A stretch of DNA of 64,000 nucleotides from Megaustenia siamemsis (lineage: Eukaryota > Mollusca > Gastropoda > Stylommatophora > Ariophantidae): NCBI GenBank assembly GCA_032433765.1, contig JAVIAB010000046.1, forward strand, positions 60,159,888 to 60,223,887, in the 5' to 3' direction. The position numbers and the translations under genes were made by a program. The notes beneath the pieces were generated by a model. That model was not told where the DNA came from. It was given only the letters and a program-made list of their open reading frames with translations, and made no database searches. Positions 19,861-30,971 of this stretch are shown here, one piece after another; within the stretch, counting starts at the first letter, position 1, and every line of letters begins with the position of its first letter.

Positions 19861-20671
19861 AGAAGATATAAAATGGATTGAAGTCAACGGTCACAACATA
19901 AACAATTTGTGATAAGCAGATGACACAATCTTAATAGCGGTGACAGAGAATGAACTACAAAAAAATGATAGACATAATAGTAAAAGAAAGCAACAAGAAA
20001 GGTATCAGCCTGATTAGTAAGAAAAGATAAGTAATGGTCAAATTGAAGAAACAATCATCACCATCATGCAGCATAAAAATAAACAAGACAAATCTGAAAC
20101 AAGTGCAACGCGTCAAATACTTGGGCACATTAATAATATCAAACGGAAGATGCACCACGGAAATAAAAAGCAGAATAGCTCAGGCCAAAATAGCATTTCA
20201 GAAAATGAAAAATATCTTATGCAACAAATCTATGTCAATAGAAATGAGAAAGAGAGTTTATCGGTGCTATATAGAACTAATCCTGGCCTATGGAAGCGAA
20301 TCATGGACAGTAGACTAACAAATGAAATGACGATTAGCCTTAATTTCCCTGGACAGCTAAAAAGACCAATGAGGAAATTCTTGAAGAGGCCAACACAAAA
20401 AGAGAGCTCCTAAGAAACATAGGATAGCAATAATCAACATTTTTCTGGCACATCATGAGAAGGGAAAAGTTGCAATACTTTGTGACAACTGGCAAAATTC
20501 AGGGAGAGAGAGAGCGATTATGGATAACAAAGAGAGAAAATACTGGATAGCTTGGTTTCATGGCATGGAAAAACAGCCAACAACAGAACTGATATGATGC
20601 ACAGTTGATAGAATATTGTGGAAGGACATGATCGCCTGTGCCAACTGGTATGGCACATGATGAAGATGATA

Positions 20672-21345
20672 AAATGAGTCCACATTTGATATAGTGGTAA
20701 TACTTGTTGACATTTGTGAATGAGTCAGCACTTTATATGGTGGTAATACTTGTTGACATTTGTGAATGAGTCAGCACTTTATATGGTGGTAATACTTGTT
20801 GACATTTGTGAATGAGTCAGCACTTTATATGGTGGTAATACTTGTTGACATTTGTGAATGAGTCAGCACTTTATATGGTGGTAATACTTGTTGACATTTG
20901 TGAATGAGTCAGCACTTTATATGGTGGTAATACTTGTTGACATTTGTGAATGAGTCAGCACTTTATATGGTGGTAATACTTGTTGACATTTGTGAATGAG
21001 TCAGCACTTTATATGGTGGTAATACTTGTTGACATTTGTGAATGAGTCAGCACTTTATATGGTGGTAATACTTGTTGACATTTGTGAATGAGTCAGCACT
21101 TTATATGGTGGTAATACTTGTTGACATTTGTGAATGAGTCAGCACTTTATATGGTGGTAATACTTGTTGACATTTGTGAATGAGTCAGCACTTTATATGG
21201 TGGTAATACTTGTTGACATTTGTGAATGAGTCAGCACTTTATATGGTGGTAATACTTGTTGACATTTGTGAATGAGTCAGCACTTTATATAGTGGTAATA
21301 CTTTTTGACATTTGTGAATGAGTCAGCACTTTATATGGTGGTAAT
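20672..21345. repeat. 46-bp minisatellite, right block (array 2)
   Basis: About 14 copies of a 46-bp unit (gtcagcactttatatggtgg, taatacttgttgacatttg). Most are identical, so this block was homogenised recently, whereas the left block (13085-13524) is more diverged. They are the same family, split by the nested LINEs. Confidence 0.97.
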
Positions 21346-21639
21346 ACATTTATATTTGTGTTCATAGTATTTAGACTCCTACAATATTTTTTTTTCTTGT
21401 GATAATTGTGATAGTCATAATATTAGTAATAGTAATGCTAAAAAAAACCAAGACTTAGGTTTAGCTAGTGGATGCCTCTATTCCAGCACTATCAGTGCCT
21501 CGAGTGGTAATAATTCTAATAACAAAACTGGTACTTTAGGGCATGTCACACAAAATAAGTCCAGTTATGTAAATAAAAATAATAAACTTGACTTGTAAAT
21601 AATATTGTTGTGATGTAACATAAATTTGTCATATTTTTC
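21346..21639. other. AT-rich intron sequence, nothing recognised
   Basis: Short A and T runs, no coding or repeat signature that I can name. Confidence 0.5.
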
Positions 21640-21995
21640 ATTCTGGGATCATTTACAAAAATGTACATAATTTCATTATTTGTAGACATAAATGTATCAA
21701 ATTAACTGTATTTTTTGGAAGAATTTGGATTATGTTGTGTAATATTTCAAGACAAATAGATAGCAATACTTCTAACCATGGAAAAAGGTAAGTGAATTAC
21801 AATATTTTGAATTAAAAATTATCTACCTTGAATATTTTATATTAAAAAAATATTTATCCCTTAAAATATTCATATATCATAATATATTACTTTTTTTTCA
21901 TTTTCTGTATCCATTTGCCTTTCCATTGATGTATAACACATACCACATTTATCTCAATTATTGTGTCAAGTAGTCAAATGAAAAAGGTATATGGT
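21640..21995 (+). repeat. Dispersed repeat R1, copy 1
   Basis: About 340 bp that recurs in direct orientation at 60840-61175 with roughly 75-80% identity by eye. Shared blocks are aatttcattattt, gacataaatg and cctttccattgatgtataac. It has no coding potential, no obvious terminal repeats and no tRNA-like head. An unclassified transposon remnant is likely. Confidence 0.75.
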
Positions 21996-22064
21996 GAAAT
22001 TTTTTTTTACATGAAAATTTATCTGGTCTAAACCTAAAAATAGTGTGTTTCCTGTTCAGGTTAT

Positions 22065-22545
22065 AAAAAAGTTAATCAAACAAGAAGGCCTGGAGAAGGA
22101 CCACAGACAAGGTGTGTTTGAGATACTGTATCAGTGAAGTGAAGTTATTAATCAAACAAGTAGACCTGGAGAAGGACCACAGACAAGGTGTGTTTGAGAT
22201 ACTGTATCAGTGAAGTGAAGTTATTAATCAAACAAGTAGACTTGCAGAAGGACCACAGACAAGCTGTGTTTGAGAAAGTACATCAGTAGAAGTGATGTTA
22301 TCAATCAGACAAGAAGACTTAGAGAAATACCACAGACAAGCTGTGTTTGAGAAAGTGCATCAGTAGAAGTGAAGTTATCATTCAGACAAGAAGACTTGGA
22401 GAAATACTACAGACAAGCTGTGTTTGAGAAAGTGCATCAGTGAAGTAAAAATATTGATCACAAGAAGACCTGTAGAAGGACTAACAGACAAGCTGTGTTT
22501 GAGTAAGTACCTCAGTGGAAGTGAAGCTATTAATCAGAATCTCAA
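22065..22545. repeat. About 75-bp tandem repeat, six to seven units
   Basis: Units contain gttattaatcaaacaagtag, gaaggaccacagacaag and tgtgtttgaga. Later units are more diverged (gaaatactacagac, gaaagtgcatcag). No coding interpretation. Confidence 0.9.
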
Positions 22546-23251
22546 ACTATAAGAGTTTAGAGTTTCTGACCAGTTTTCAGAGAAGTAAAGATGGATTACA
22601 AGAAATAACTTCCAAATTCCATAAGTACAGATATTCTGTGATGGAGAAAATAATCAAAGTAAAATGTTAGACAATGATGGGAGCTGCCAACACATAGAGC
22701 ATTTGTAGTCTAACAAGAGTGGTAGAAGGAACAGCCAGAAAAGTGATACAATATAGAGAGACTGGTATGGTTGTAGGAAGCAAGTGATGGGGTGTAACGT
22801 ACACTCCTACAAAGTATGGCAACAGATTTACAAACAAGGAACACAATAAAATAATGATGTTTCTGCCTACATGCGGCCGTCTTCAGTATAATACAAACAC
22901 AGAAATGGGCAACGAAATGAAGATAAACTAAATGACATGTTCTAGAGTAATCAAAACTAGTGGATCTGAAATAGAAAGTGAAATGAAAATACAAGACAGA
23001 TCAAGAGGGAAATGCACTATATTACAGGGAAGTTATGAATTGAAAATGGAAAATGAAATGTGAAAGCACTTAGCTAGAGATTTAATCAGAAGCTCTGATC
23101 TGAATATGGCAAGAAGTCTGATGTAAATGAGACAGAAGATGAGGGGAGAACCAAGTCACCAGAGGGGATGGGAGGAAAGGGAAAGTATGTTGTGTGGATG
23201 GAGAATAGGCGGGTACTGAAGAGAGAAGGATAATTGGTTATCTCTCCTCCA
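22546..23251. other. Intron sequence with a fragment resembling 62163-62240
   Basis: Mostly unrecognised. The stretch around 22790-22860 (tgtaacgtacactcctac, aagtatggcaacag, then tttctgcc) resembles 62163-62250, so a low-copy dispersed repeat probably lies here. No coding signal. Confidence 0.5.
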
Positions 23252-23283
23252 CCCCCCCCCCCCCCCCCCCCCCCCAAAAAAAA
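23252..23283. repeat. Poly(C) run followed by poly(A) run, second instance
   Basis: 24 C then 8 A, preceded by ctcctcca, as at 12177-12221 (preceded by tatcct). The glycine-rich minus-strand frames are artefacts. Confidence 0.95.
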
Positions 23284-23307
23284 TAATGTGCCCTGGTGGA
23301 GGCCCAG

Positions 23308-23636
23308 CAATGACAGCAGTAAAATAAAGTACCCCCGTCATGCCAAGTGGTGTATAGGGAATATTGTATTTAAAAAAAAAAAACCTGTCACGCCAAGTGG
23401 CGTATAGGGAATATGGTGTTAGTGACCATAAATTTTACAGACCTTAGGCACATGATTTTTGGGGTAATGTGATCGGTATTACGCCTGTGCTGCTTCACTT
23501 TCCCAGAAAAAAAATCTGGTACCCATTTAAGGCTGGTTGAACCCGGAAGCCGTCGGTTGGGATCGAACTCTACCCCTTGTCCTTTGTAGTCCAGTTCACT
23601 AACCACTGAGCTATTGTGGCTCCCAATGACAGCAGT
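23308..23636 (-). mobile_element. SINE1 copy (23321-23623), tRNA-derived, with 13-bp target duplication
   Basis: It is flanked by the exact repeat caatgacagcagt (23308-23320 and 23624-23636). Read on the minus strand, it begins with a tRNA-like head (gggagcca, A-box-like ctcagtggttag, B box gttcgatccca), followed by a body with ggtaccagatttttt and ggcgtaataccgatcac. The tail, atacgccacttggcgtgac, occurs twice, separated by a T12 run. Relatives are at 37781 (plus) and 27300 (minus). Confidence 0.92.
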
Positions 23637-23639
23637 GCT

Positions 23640-23845
23640 ATGGATTATATTAAGGAATAATAGAACAAAGAAGTATGTGTTAGCACTCTGAAAAATTGAC
23701 AGACAAACAACAATAGAAAAAAACGAAGAACAATATATGGTCCGAAGTGGGATCGAACCCATACTCAGTGGCACCGCACCTTGCCACGAGATGCCGAACG
23801 CTTGGCACACTGCCATGCAGCCAACTAAAAAATTGGCTATTGTAG
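23640..23845 (-). mobile_element. SINE2 copy, tRNA-like head
   Basis: On the minus strand, a head with ggctgcatggcagtgtgcca and a B box gggttcgatccca is followed by ttcggaccatatattgttct and an A/T-rich tail. More decayed relatives lie at 24690-24850, 25641-25775 and 62265-62365. No functional tRNA is implied: the head does not fold into a clean acceptor stem. Confidence 0.7.
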
Positions 23846-23954
23846 CTAAAAATAAAATAAAAATATTTTATTTGTATATATTTGCTTCCATGTCTGCAGA
23901 AATGATCCATATTTGATCAAATGAAATATTAAAATGTGAAATTAACCATCCCAG

Positions 23955-24096
23955 GGTAGCGATGGACAAAATGTTCTTAGCTGTGGTGAGCAATTTCCTC
24001 ATTATTTCGACTCTCAAGGACAGATGGTGAAGATCACATATTCCTTGCACAATCCACCATCTGGCCGAGGATTTCAGCTGACGTATCAAATCGCAG
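23955..24096 (+). CDS. CUB-domain protein, exon b (second half of CUB 1)
   Basis: 47 residues plus one base complete the CUB begun at 12860. It has the fourth Cys in LSCGEQFPHYFDS, the GQMVKITYSLHN beta-strand and the closing GRGFQLTYQI. The acceptor is catcccag before 23955 (phase 0) and the donor is gcag|gtagtt at 24097 (phase 1). These match the phases of the flanking exons exactly. There is no long open frame around it, so it can only be found through the CUB signature and the splice phases. The intron before it is about 10.9 kb and full of repeats. Confidence 0.82.
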
Positions 24097-24689
24097 GTAG
24101 TTATTTATTCTTGATCTGCAAACTTCCATCTCAAAGTCTACTTCAATTTGCATGTATTTTTTGTTAGCAAGTATCAAATGATATCTGTAATTAAACTGTC
24201 AGTGGTCTCTACTTGAAATGATCTCTCTTCAAGATGGCTAACCTGTTTATATTATATCTGTTATCTCTTTCCATCTTCTCTCTTTCCAGGAAATATTTGA
24301 ATCAATCATCTTTTTAGGAGTCAGTTTCAAATGTCACAAATCTTCTCAAAGTATGGCAATAAGTGATACAGAGTTTTGATATTTTCATATGTTGTTACAC
24401 ATAGATCACAACATGGCGTACTAACAATATCTTGATTTCTCACATGTAAATAATCACTGACTATACAAGTTTGCTTACACAATCTTGTGTTATCCATGCT
24501 ATCTTTCATTCTATTAAAATATTACAACTTATCTTGTTTGACACTTGCTATTCTATATCTATGTCTTGCTTATTCAATGCTACTCTTCATCTACTTACTA
24601 TTGTTCTCTGAAGCACAACACTTCTGAATCTAACTTAAAACACTTCTCAACTAAACTATGCCTGCAAATCATTTCAAGTGGAGAGCTAT
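24097..24689. other. Intron sequence, nothing recognised
   Basis: Start of a 19.6-kb intron. T/C-rich, with no repeat or coding signature that I can name. Confidence 0.5.
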
Positions 24690-24850
24690 GTTTACAACAC
24701 TGAAAACAAAATCACTAGTAATCAACAGAAAAAAACACAGAGCAATAAACAACCTGAAGCAGGATCAAATCCATACTCCTCAGCACAGTGCCTTGCTACA
24801 AGAAACAAATGCTAGACCACACTGCCTGAGCTACCTAAAAAAAATAGCTA
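24690..24850 (-). mobile_element. SINE2 copy, decayed
   Basis: Matches the SINE2 copy at 23640 on the minus strand (tagctcaggcagtgtggtc, gatcctgcttcagg in place of the clean B box). It sits in inverted orientation to the SINE2 at 25641, with a 32-bp minisatellite between them. Confidence 0.6.
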
Positions 24851-24879
24851 TCTATGTAATGTCTAACTTTGTCTTGTGA

Positions 24880-25640
24880 CTCCAATAGTAACATCTAGCA
24901 TCATCGCTTGACTCTAATAGTAACATCTAACATTGTTGCATGACTATAATAGTAACATCTAACATTGTTGCATGACTCTAATAATAACATCTAACATTGT
25001 TGCATGACTGTAATAGTAACATCTAACATTGTTGCATGACTCTAATAGTAACATCTAACATTGTTGCATGACTATAATAGTAACATCTAACATTGTTGCA
25101 TGACTCTAATAATAACATCTAACATTGTTGCATGACTGTAATAGTAACATCTAACATTGTTGCATTACTGTAATAGTAACATCTAACATTGTTGCATGAC
25201 TGTAATAGTAACATCTAACATTGTTGCATGACTCTAATAGTAATATCTAACATTGTTGCATGACTCTAATAGTAACATCTAACTTTGTCTTGTGACTCCA
25301 ATAGTAACATCTAACATTGTTGCATGACTCTAATAGTAATATCTAACATTGTTGCATGACTGTAATAGTAACATCTAACATTGTTGCATGACTGTAATAG
25401 TAACATCTAACATTGTTGCATGACTCTAATAGTAATATCTAACATTGTTGCATGACTCTAATAGTAACATCTAACATTGTTGCATGTCTCTAAAGTAACA
25501 TCTAACTTTGTCTTGTGACTCCAATAGTAACATCTAACATTGTTGCATGACTCTAATAGTAACATCTAACATTGTAGCATGACTCTAATAGTAACTTCTA
25601 ACATTGTTGCATGACTTTAATAGTAATATCTAACATTGTC
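24880..25640. repeat. 32-bp minisatellite
   Basis: About 24 units of gactctaatagtaacatcta plus acattgttgcat, with sub-variants (ctctaat, ctgtaat, ctataat; tttgtcttgtgactcc) repeating in blocks, so larger multi-unit duplications occurred. Confidence 0.96.
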
Positions 25641-25775
25641 TCGTGGCTAGGTAGTTGAGGTGACAGTGTGCTCTAGCGCATGTTTCTTGTGGCAAGGTGC
25701 TGTGTCGCAGAGTACAGGTTTTTTCAATTGATTATTCATGTTTTTCAGAGTGTTGTAAACTTACCTCTCCCCTGA
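25641..25775 (+). mobile_element. SINE2 copy, plus strand, decayed
   Basis: Reads ggctaggtagttgaggtgac, agtgtgctctagcgcatg, tttcttgtggcaaggtgctg, the reverse complement of the 24690-24850 copy. It is preceded directly by the last minisatellite unit. Confidence 0.6.
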
Positions 25776-26724
25776 TATGATTCACTGATCTATCACCTCA
25801 GAAGTTTCCCTCCATAATAATATTCATTTAATGTTATTTGTCTCCCAAACTATGTCTGGCCCAACTTGATGTTCATTAGGTGATTCTCTATCTCTCTCTA
25901 ACTTATATTTATATTGATCTTATTCTTTATCTTGATTTTTCTCTAAATCATTTACTAATTCTGCTGAAGCATAAGGATATACCTCTGTCTCATTTGCATA
26001 ATTTTTGGTTTAGTCGCTCGCTAGTAATTTCTCAGCCAATTCTTTTATACGAAAAGCAACTTTGGATGACTTTGATGTCAAATTTTGCAAAAAAAAACTA
26101 CATCTTGATATTTAGTTAACCTCTGAGTTTTACAAATAATGCTAACATGAACCCAAAGAGTGATATCTCTCTCATAAACTTAACCTGCCCCCGAGTTTGT
26201 TTATCAACCTAATTTGTGGACATGTGACAAAGTCAAGTCAAGTTTACATCTGCTCCCCCACCTTTCCTATAACTGCTACAATTGTCCATTCCCAACACCT
26301 GTTACTGTTCTTCTATTTCTGTGACTGCTTTATAATTGTACTGCTATCATCTACTGATTTTGGGGTAACTACTAAGCTATCCTGGTAACTACTAAGCTAT
26401 CCAACCTATGCTATATCTCTGTCTCCCATTATGTGATCTAGTCTATATACTATTACTTAAGCAAAAAAATGATATATGAACATATGAAATGTAGTGGTAA
26501 AGTTCGTGTAAAGTAAGGAGAAAAATAATAACAATTATATTATATGTTACAGCCTTACACATGTAAGTCATGATTCAATAACAAATATTTTGCCTCAGGA
26601 AGTTTTTATCAGTAGGCAGAATCAGGAACACAATGGATTATATTAATAAACAGGAATTAGAGACAATATTATTGTTATCTCAACTATACCCAACAGGTCA
26701 GGAAAATAAGAGGTCTGAAGGGTT
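25776..26724. other. Intron sequence, nothing recognised
   Basis: AT-rich. A short local tandem duplication (ggtaactactaagctatcc twice near 26365) is the only structure seen. No coding signal. Confidence 0.5.
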
Positions 26725-27060
26725 AGAAGAGTGTTGAGTTCCCTGGACAGCTAAAAGAGACCAACGAGGAAATTCTCAATGAGGCCAACATAAAAATGGA
26801 GCTTCTAAAAACATCAGAAAGAAACAATCAACATTTTTCACGGACATCATGAGAAGACAAAAGTTGGAATACTTGGTTACAACAGAAAAAAATACATGGA
26901 AAGAGAGATCGCTGACAACAAAGAGAGAAGATACTATATAGCTTGGTGTCATGACATGGAAAACAGTCAACAACAGAATTGATACGATGCACTGTGGATA
27001 GAAAATTGTGGAAGAACATGATTGCCTTGCCAACCAGTTTAGCACATGATGATGATGATG
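26725..27060 (+). mobile_element. LINE-A 3'-end fragment, decayed
   Basis: Matches the LINE-A C-terminal tail in broken frames (ccctggacagctaaaagag, acatcatgagaagacaaaag, then ggaagaacatgattgcc) and ends in a (gat)n tail. It is 5'-truncated and full of indels, closest to the older LINE-A copies at 19861 and 42840. Confidence 0.75.
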
Positions 27061-27299
27061 AATAGTTGGATGAGCTGGTTCTCCATAGTCATGTGACTGC
27101 TGAGATTTGGAGAGCAGCAAAAAGGTGATTCTCAAAGTAGAAAGAAGGGGCAGAGACAAGTGAACATCTTGTCGTGTCCAAATAAACAATAAGTATGACA
27201 TGAATCTTACATTAATTGATAGTCCACTTGCTCACTTCTGTCAGTAGCTCTGCATTTTAAAAAATATTTAATAATTAATTTGCCGGATAATAATTAAAA

Positions 27300-27545
27300 A
27301 AGTAAGTAAAGTAAAGGTTCCCTTTTTGCCTTGCTAGGCATATAGGGAATATGGTGTTAGTGATCATATTTTTCTATAACCACGACACATTTTTGGTGAT
27401 GTGGTTGGTATCATGCCAGGCTGCCTTTACTTCCAAGAAAAATCTCTGGTACCCATTTTTAGAGGCTGGTGAACCCCGAGCCTTATCAGTTCGAAAAAAA
27501 ATCCGCCGCTGCTGGGAATCGAACCCGGACACAATCAGAAGAGTA
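27300..27545 (-). mobile_element. SINE1 copy with a different tRNA-like head
   Basis: On the minus strand the body and tail match SINE1 (ggtaccagagatttttcttg, catattccctatatgcc). The head carries tgtccgggttcgattcccag, unlike the 23321 copy. The family thus shares a body and tail while its tRNA-like heads differ. No target duplication was read. Confidence 0.7.
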
Positions 27546-27904
27546 ATCTTAAAAAAGGGAGTTTTTAATTTAGTATTAATTTAAACATAACATAACAACT
27601 GCTACATTTGAAAGAAATCTGACCATGCCATGTCCAGTTAGAACTTTCTTGAAACTGTTATTATAATGTTCATTCATTCATCGAGTGCCATCTCCTCATC
27701 AAAGGTTGAATACCATGGAGATCATTTAATATTATAAATGAACAATTAAAATTGATGTGTATGTTTATTTCCCATTTGTGCAGCTATTCTTGTTTCTGGT
27801 CTAAAATGGTGAAGAAAATGAAAATCAGAAGAATTTTTCTGTGAGCAACTTGAAATAGCAAACAAACATGTAGTTTTAAATGTTCTAGATAATATTCAGA
27901 ATTC
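27546..27904. other. Intron sequence, nothing recognised
   Basis: AT-rich with no visible coding or repeat signature. Confidence 0.45.
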
Positions 27905-28970
27905 ATGGGTTCTTCATGGGACTCTTGGTTATGAGATCAGATGTTTAGACCTCCTGGATATTGGCAAAAAAAAACAAGAGGTTCTGTGTGCACTCATACA
28001 CGTTAACTCTTTCTGTACATTTCTCTGCATCATGCTCATTTCTGCCAAGTCTGTAACTATGCAGATTGCATCACCCTGTGCCTTTCTCAATTTAATTAGT
28101 ATAAACATATTCCTACTTTTATATTTAAGTTATTTTACATAGTTTCTTGTAAATATTCTTTACTAGAGAGCTCCTTCCTCCTTCTACATGTGCTATTTAC
28201 AAAAAAATCATGTTAAAGAGTGTGATTTTCCATTTGGTTTAGCAATGTTTATCACCAATAAAAATCAGTTGATCAAAACGTCATTGATTTTAATGTTAGA
28301 ATTCCATTGATGATGACAGCTGAAAAAGCCAAAAATTAACTTTTTTTTGTTCCAAGTAGAAATAATATCTCAACAACAGATGCAGTTATTTCAGCTACTT
28401 CAATCTGAATTTAGAAAAAAAATAAAAGTCTAAAGTTGGCTTATTATAATCAATAAATCAGATTACAGTGAAAAGGAAATAAATACATTGTGATTGTTGA
28501 TGGCAAAAGATAAGCTATTGCTATGCTACATCAAAAAAATTGTCAAGACTGCATGAAGACATATTGCTCTTTTTTTCACAAAATAAAAATAATTAATATT
28601 GGATTATTTTGGCCCCATACTTGTGATGGTAAGTTGGCAATGGTGTTCTCAATTTTACATTTCATTTCTGTTGTTGTTTTGATCACCAATCTCCCATTTT
28701 TCTCTCTACATCTTTTGTAGCATATTTTTATTGGGGAAATCTTGTTCAATTATCTAAAGATTTCTATACAATATGTTATGAGCTAGATAAAGAATGTAGT
28801 TTGATATTTAAAACCATGATCCATGAAATATGTTGTCTCTGAAATCTGTTCCCTTGAATTGATAAAAACCTTACACATTTAAGAGTTTAAAGAACCCTTG
28901 GTAGATTTGAATAGAAAAAATAGGCTAAAAATGACCACTGTCCGGACAAAAATTGTTAAGCATAATCTAT
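27905..28970 (+). mobile_element. SINE3 copy split by a piggyBac derivative
   Basis: 27905-28006 (ending tgcactcatacacgttaa) and 28891-28970 (starting agaacccttggtagattt) are the two halves of a repeat. Its uninterrupted relative at 29025-29335 reads tgcactcacgcttgttaaag followed by aacccttggcag. The split is exactly at TTAA. Confidence 0.85.
28003..28890 (-). mobile_element. 888-bp piggyBac internal-deletion derivative
   Basis: TTAA at 28003-28006 and 28887-28890. The left end carries ctctttctgtaca, and the first 270 bp include a match to the source's 5' leader up to the ctgatc-aaa region at the transposase start (60010-59990). The right part (28500-28886) matches the source's 3' end in antisense (tattgctatgctacatcaa, gtctctgaaatct). 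The transposase body is missing. The ends are more decayed than in the 311-bp MITE, suggesting an older insertion. Confidence 0.85.
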
Positions 28971-29024
28971 CCACACTAATGACGTATGTGTCATGCTGAA
29001 AGGGGTGCTGTATAATAGTGACAC

Positions 29025-29335
29025 TGTGTGGAGGGGCTTGGTAGTCTAGACGTACGACGTTGGCCTCGGGACCTGGGTTCAAAGCCCATGAGAAGCAGAG
29101 GTAATTTGTCAAAATTAGGACAAATTGATCTGTGGTTTCTTTATGATGTTACCCTCACATGATCTCTTGGATAGCATAATCCAATATTTAGCCCTCTCAG
29201 ATAACTGCAATAAACAGGAGGTCCCATGTGCACTCACGCTTGTTAAAGAACCCTTGGCAGTTTCAATTGAAAAGAGTAGGTCTTAAATATGACCTCTACT
29301 CTGGCAAAATTGTCAGCAGAAACAAGGAACCCAAA
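29025..29335 (+). mobile_element. SINE3 copy, tRNA-like head, unoccupied TTAA
   Basis: The head is ggggcttggtagtctagacg with a B box gggttcaaagccc, followed by an AT-rich body and aggaggtcccatgtgcactc. It is related to the split copy at 27905, and its TTAA at about 29246 is empty. Confidence 0.7.
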
Positions 29336-29489
29336 GAGTTTGTGCATGTCGACCAGGATTTTCCTCAGATTTTCTCAAGGCGAGATATCAGAGCACCTAT
29401 GGATTCATTTTGTGTGTAGTGATGATGTCCCAACAACAGTGACACAGTGCACACATGCCCATTTGGCTAAGGAAGAGATCCTTTGTTTT

Positions 29490-29621
29490 AACATTTCATA
29501 TATAATATGTTATATTTACATAAAAATAAATATATAGATTGATTCTTAAAACCATGAACAATTTTGTCTCTGAAATCTCTTCTGTTGCGTTGATAAAAAG
29601 CTTCCGTATGGAAATAGTTAA
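29490..29621 (-). mobile_element. piggyBac-derivative end fragment
   Basis: Matches one end of the 12391 MITE almost exactly (ccatgaacaattttgtctct, gaaatctcttctgttgcgt) and stops at gaaatagttaa, a TTAA end with one change. The opposite end is not recognisable. Confidence 0.75.
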
Positions 29622-29734
29622 TCTGTTTAGAACTTATATATTCATAATATATTATTATATATTATATATATATATATATTTCTTTTAATCTAATATGTAC
29701 AATCAACGAATTTATGATTAGTGAAAAAAGTAGA

Positions 29735-30658
29735 TGACCATGAATCAGTAATTAACTCAAAACTAGTGAAAGAAGTAGATGGTCATGCGTTAATTAATGA
29801 ACGCAAGACTAATGAAAGAAGTAGACGGCCATGGATCAGTTAAAGAACTCAAGTCTAGTGAAAGAAATAGATGGCCATGGATCAGTTAATGAACTCAAGT
29901 CTAGTGAAAGAAATAGATGGCCATGGATCAGTTAATGAACTCAAGTCTAGTGAAAGAAATAGATGGTCATGGATCAGTTAATGAACTCAAGTCTAGTGAA
30001 AGAAATAGATGGCCATGGATCAGTTAATGAACTCAAGTCTAGTGAAAGAAGTAGATGGTCATGGATCAGTTAATGAACTCAAGTCTAGTGAAAGAAGTAG
30101 ATGGTCATGGATCAGTTAAAGAACTCAAGTCTAGTGAAAGAAATAGATGGCCATGGATCAGTTAATGAACTCAAGTCTAGTGAAAGAAATAGATGGCCAT
30201 GGATCAGTTAATGAACTCAAGTCTAGTGAAAGAAATAGATGGCCATGGATCAGTTAATGAACTCAAGTCTAGTGAAAGAAGTAGATGGCCATGGATCAGT
30301 TAAAGAACTCAAGTCTAGTGAAAGAAATAGATGGCCATGGATCAGTTAATGAACTCAAGTCTAGTGAAAGAAGTAGATGGCCATGGATCAGTTAAAGAAC
30401 TCAAGTCTAGTGAAAGAAATAGATGGCCATGGATCAGTTAATGAACTCAAGTCTAGTGAAAGAAATAGATGGCCATGGATCAGTTAAAGAACTCAAGTCT
30501 AGTGAAAGAAGTAGATGGCCATGGATCAGTTAAAGAACTCAAGTCTAGTGAAAGAAATAGATGGCCATGGATCAGTTAAAGAACTCAAAACTAGTGAAAG
30601 AAGTAGATGGTCATGGATCAGTTTACGAACTCAAAACTAGTGAAAGAAGTAGATGGGG
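29735..30658. repeat. 46-bp minisatellite, block 1 (array 3)
   Basis: Units of gtgaaagaaatagatggcca, tggatcagttaatgaactca, agtcta. Variants (aaatag/aagtag, ggcc/ggtc, taat/taaa) are interleaved. It continues after the Penelope-like element at 32837. Confidence 0.96.
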
Positions 30659-30720
30659 GTTAAGGCAAAGAAATGCAAATGAATGCATAAAAATGCGAAG
30701 CTGCAGTAAAGCTGAATTCG

Positions 30721-30971
30721 AGGAAAAATTGAAAAAAAAAAAATTAAAAAATGGTATGTTAGAAGCTTTACGTGATTAATAGACGACACAGATTCGAACG
30801 ACGTTTCGGCCAATAGGCCTTCAGCAGGAACAAACAAACAACATACACACACAGATATGTGAATAAATAAAACTAATCCTACATAGCTAACTAGTAATGA
30901 AACATCAAAAACAAAATAATCGAAATATGTTGACTTCCCTGTGTGTCGTGGACAGTGGTCAGGCTATGAAA
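30721..30971 (-). repeat. Left arm of the Penelope-element inverted repeat
   Basis: Reverse complement of 32585-32836 with only scattered differences (gacgacaca versus gatgacaca; A-run length). It contains ccgaaacgtcgttcg on the opposite strand and a short (aca)n run. It is not coding: the apparent Met upstream of the RT frame lies inside this arm. Confidence 0.93.

Larger units (their letters stand above)
13525..20671 (+). mobile_element. LINE-A copy 3, host of two further insertions
   Basis: It is present in three pieces: 13525-13697, 17121-17728 and 19850-20671. The first has the LLNNIYNTGDLPNDLLKS and PKKS-DHCTISL segments. The second has HIMNKIKPEIGEEQCGF, motif A FIDYTRTFDK and the expanded QTAAIRTCN repeat. 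The third has a degenerate YADD-like region, YLGTLIISNGRC and the C-terminal tail ending tgatgaagatgat. Removing LINE-C (8-bp duplication) and LINE-B (11-bp duplication) restores a collinear LINE-A, though with stops and indels. It is inserted in a minisatellite within a CUB-gene intron. Confidence 0.88.
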
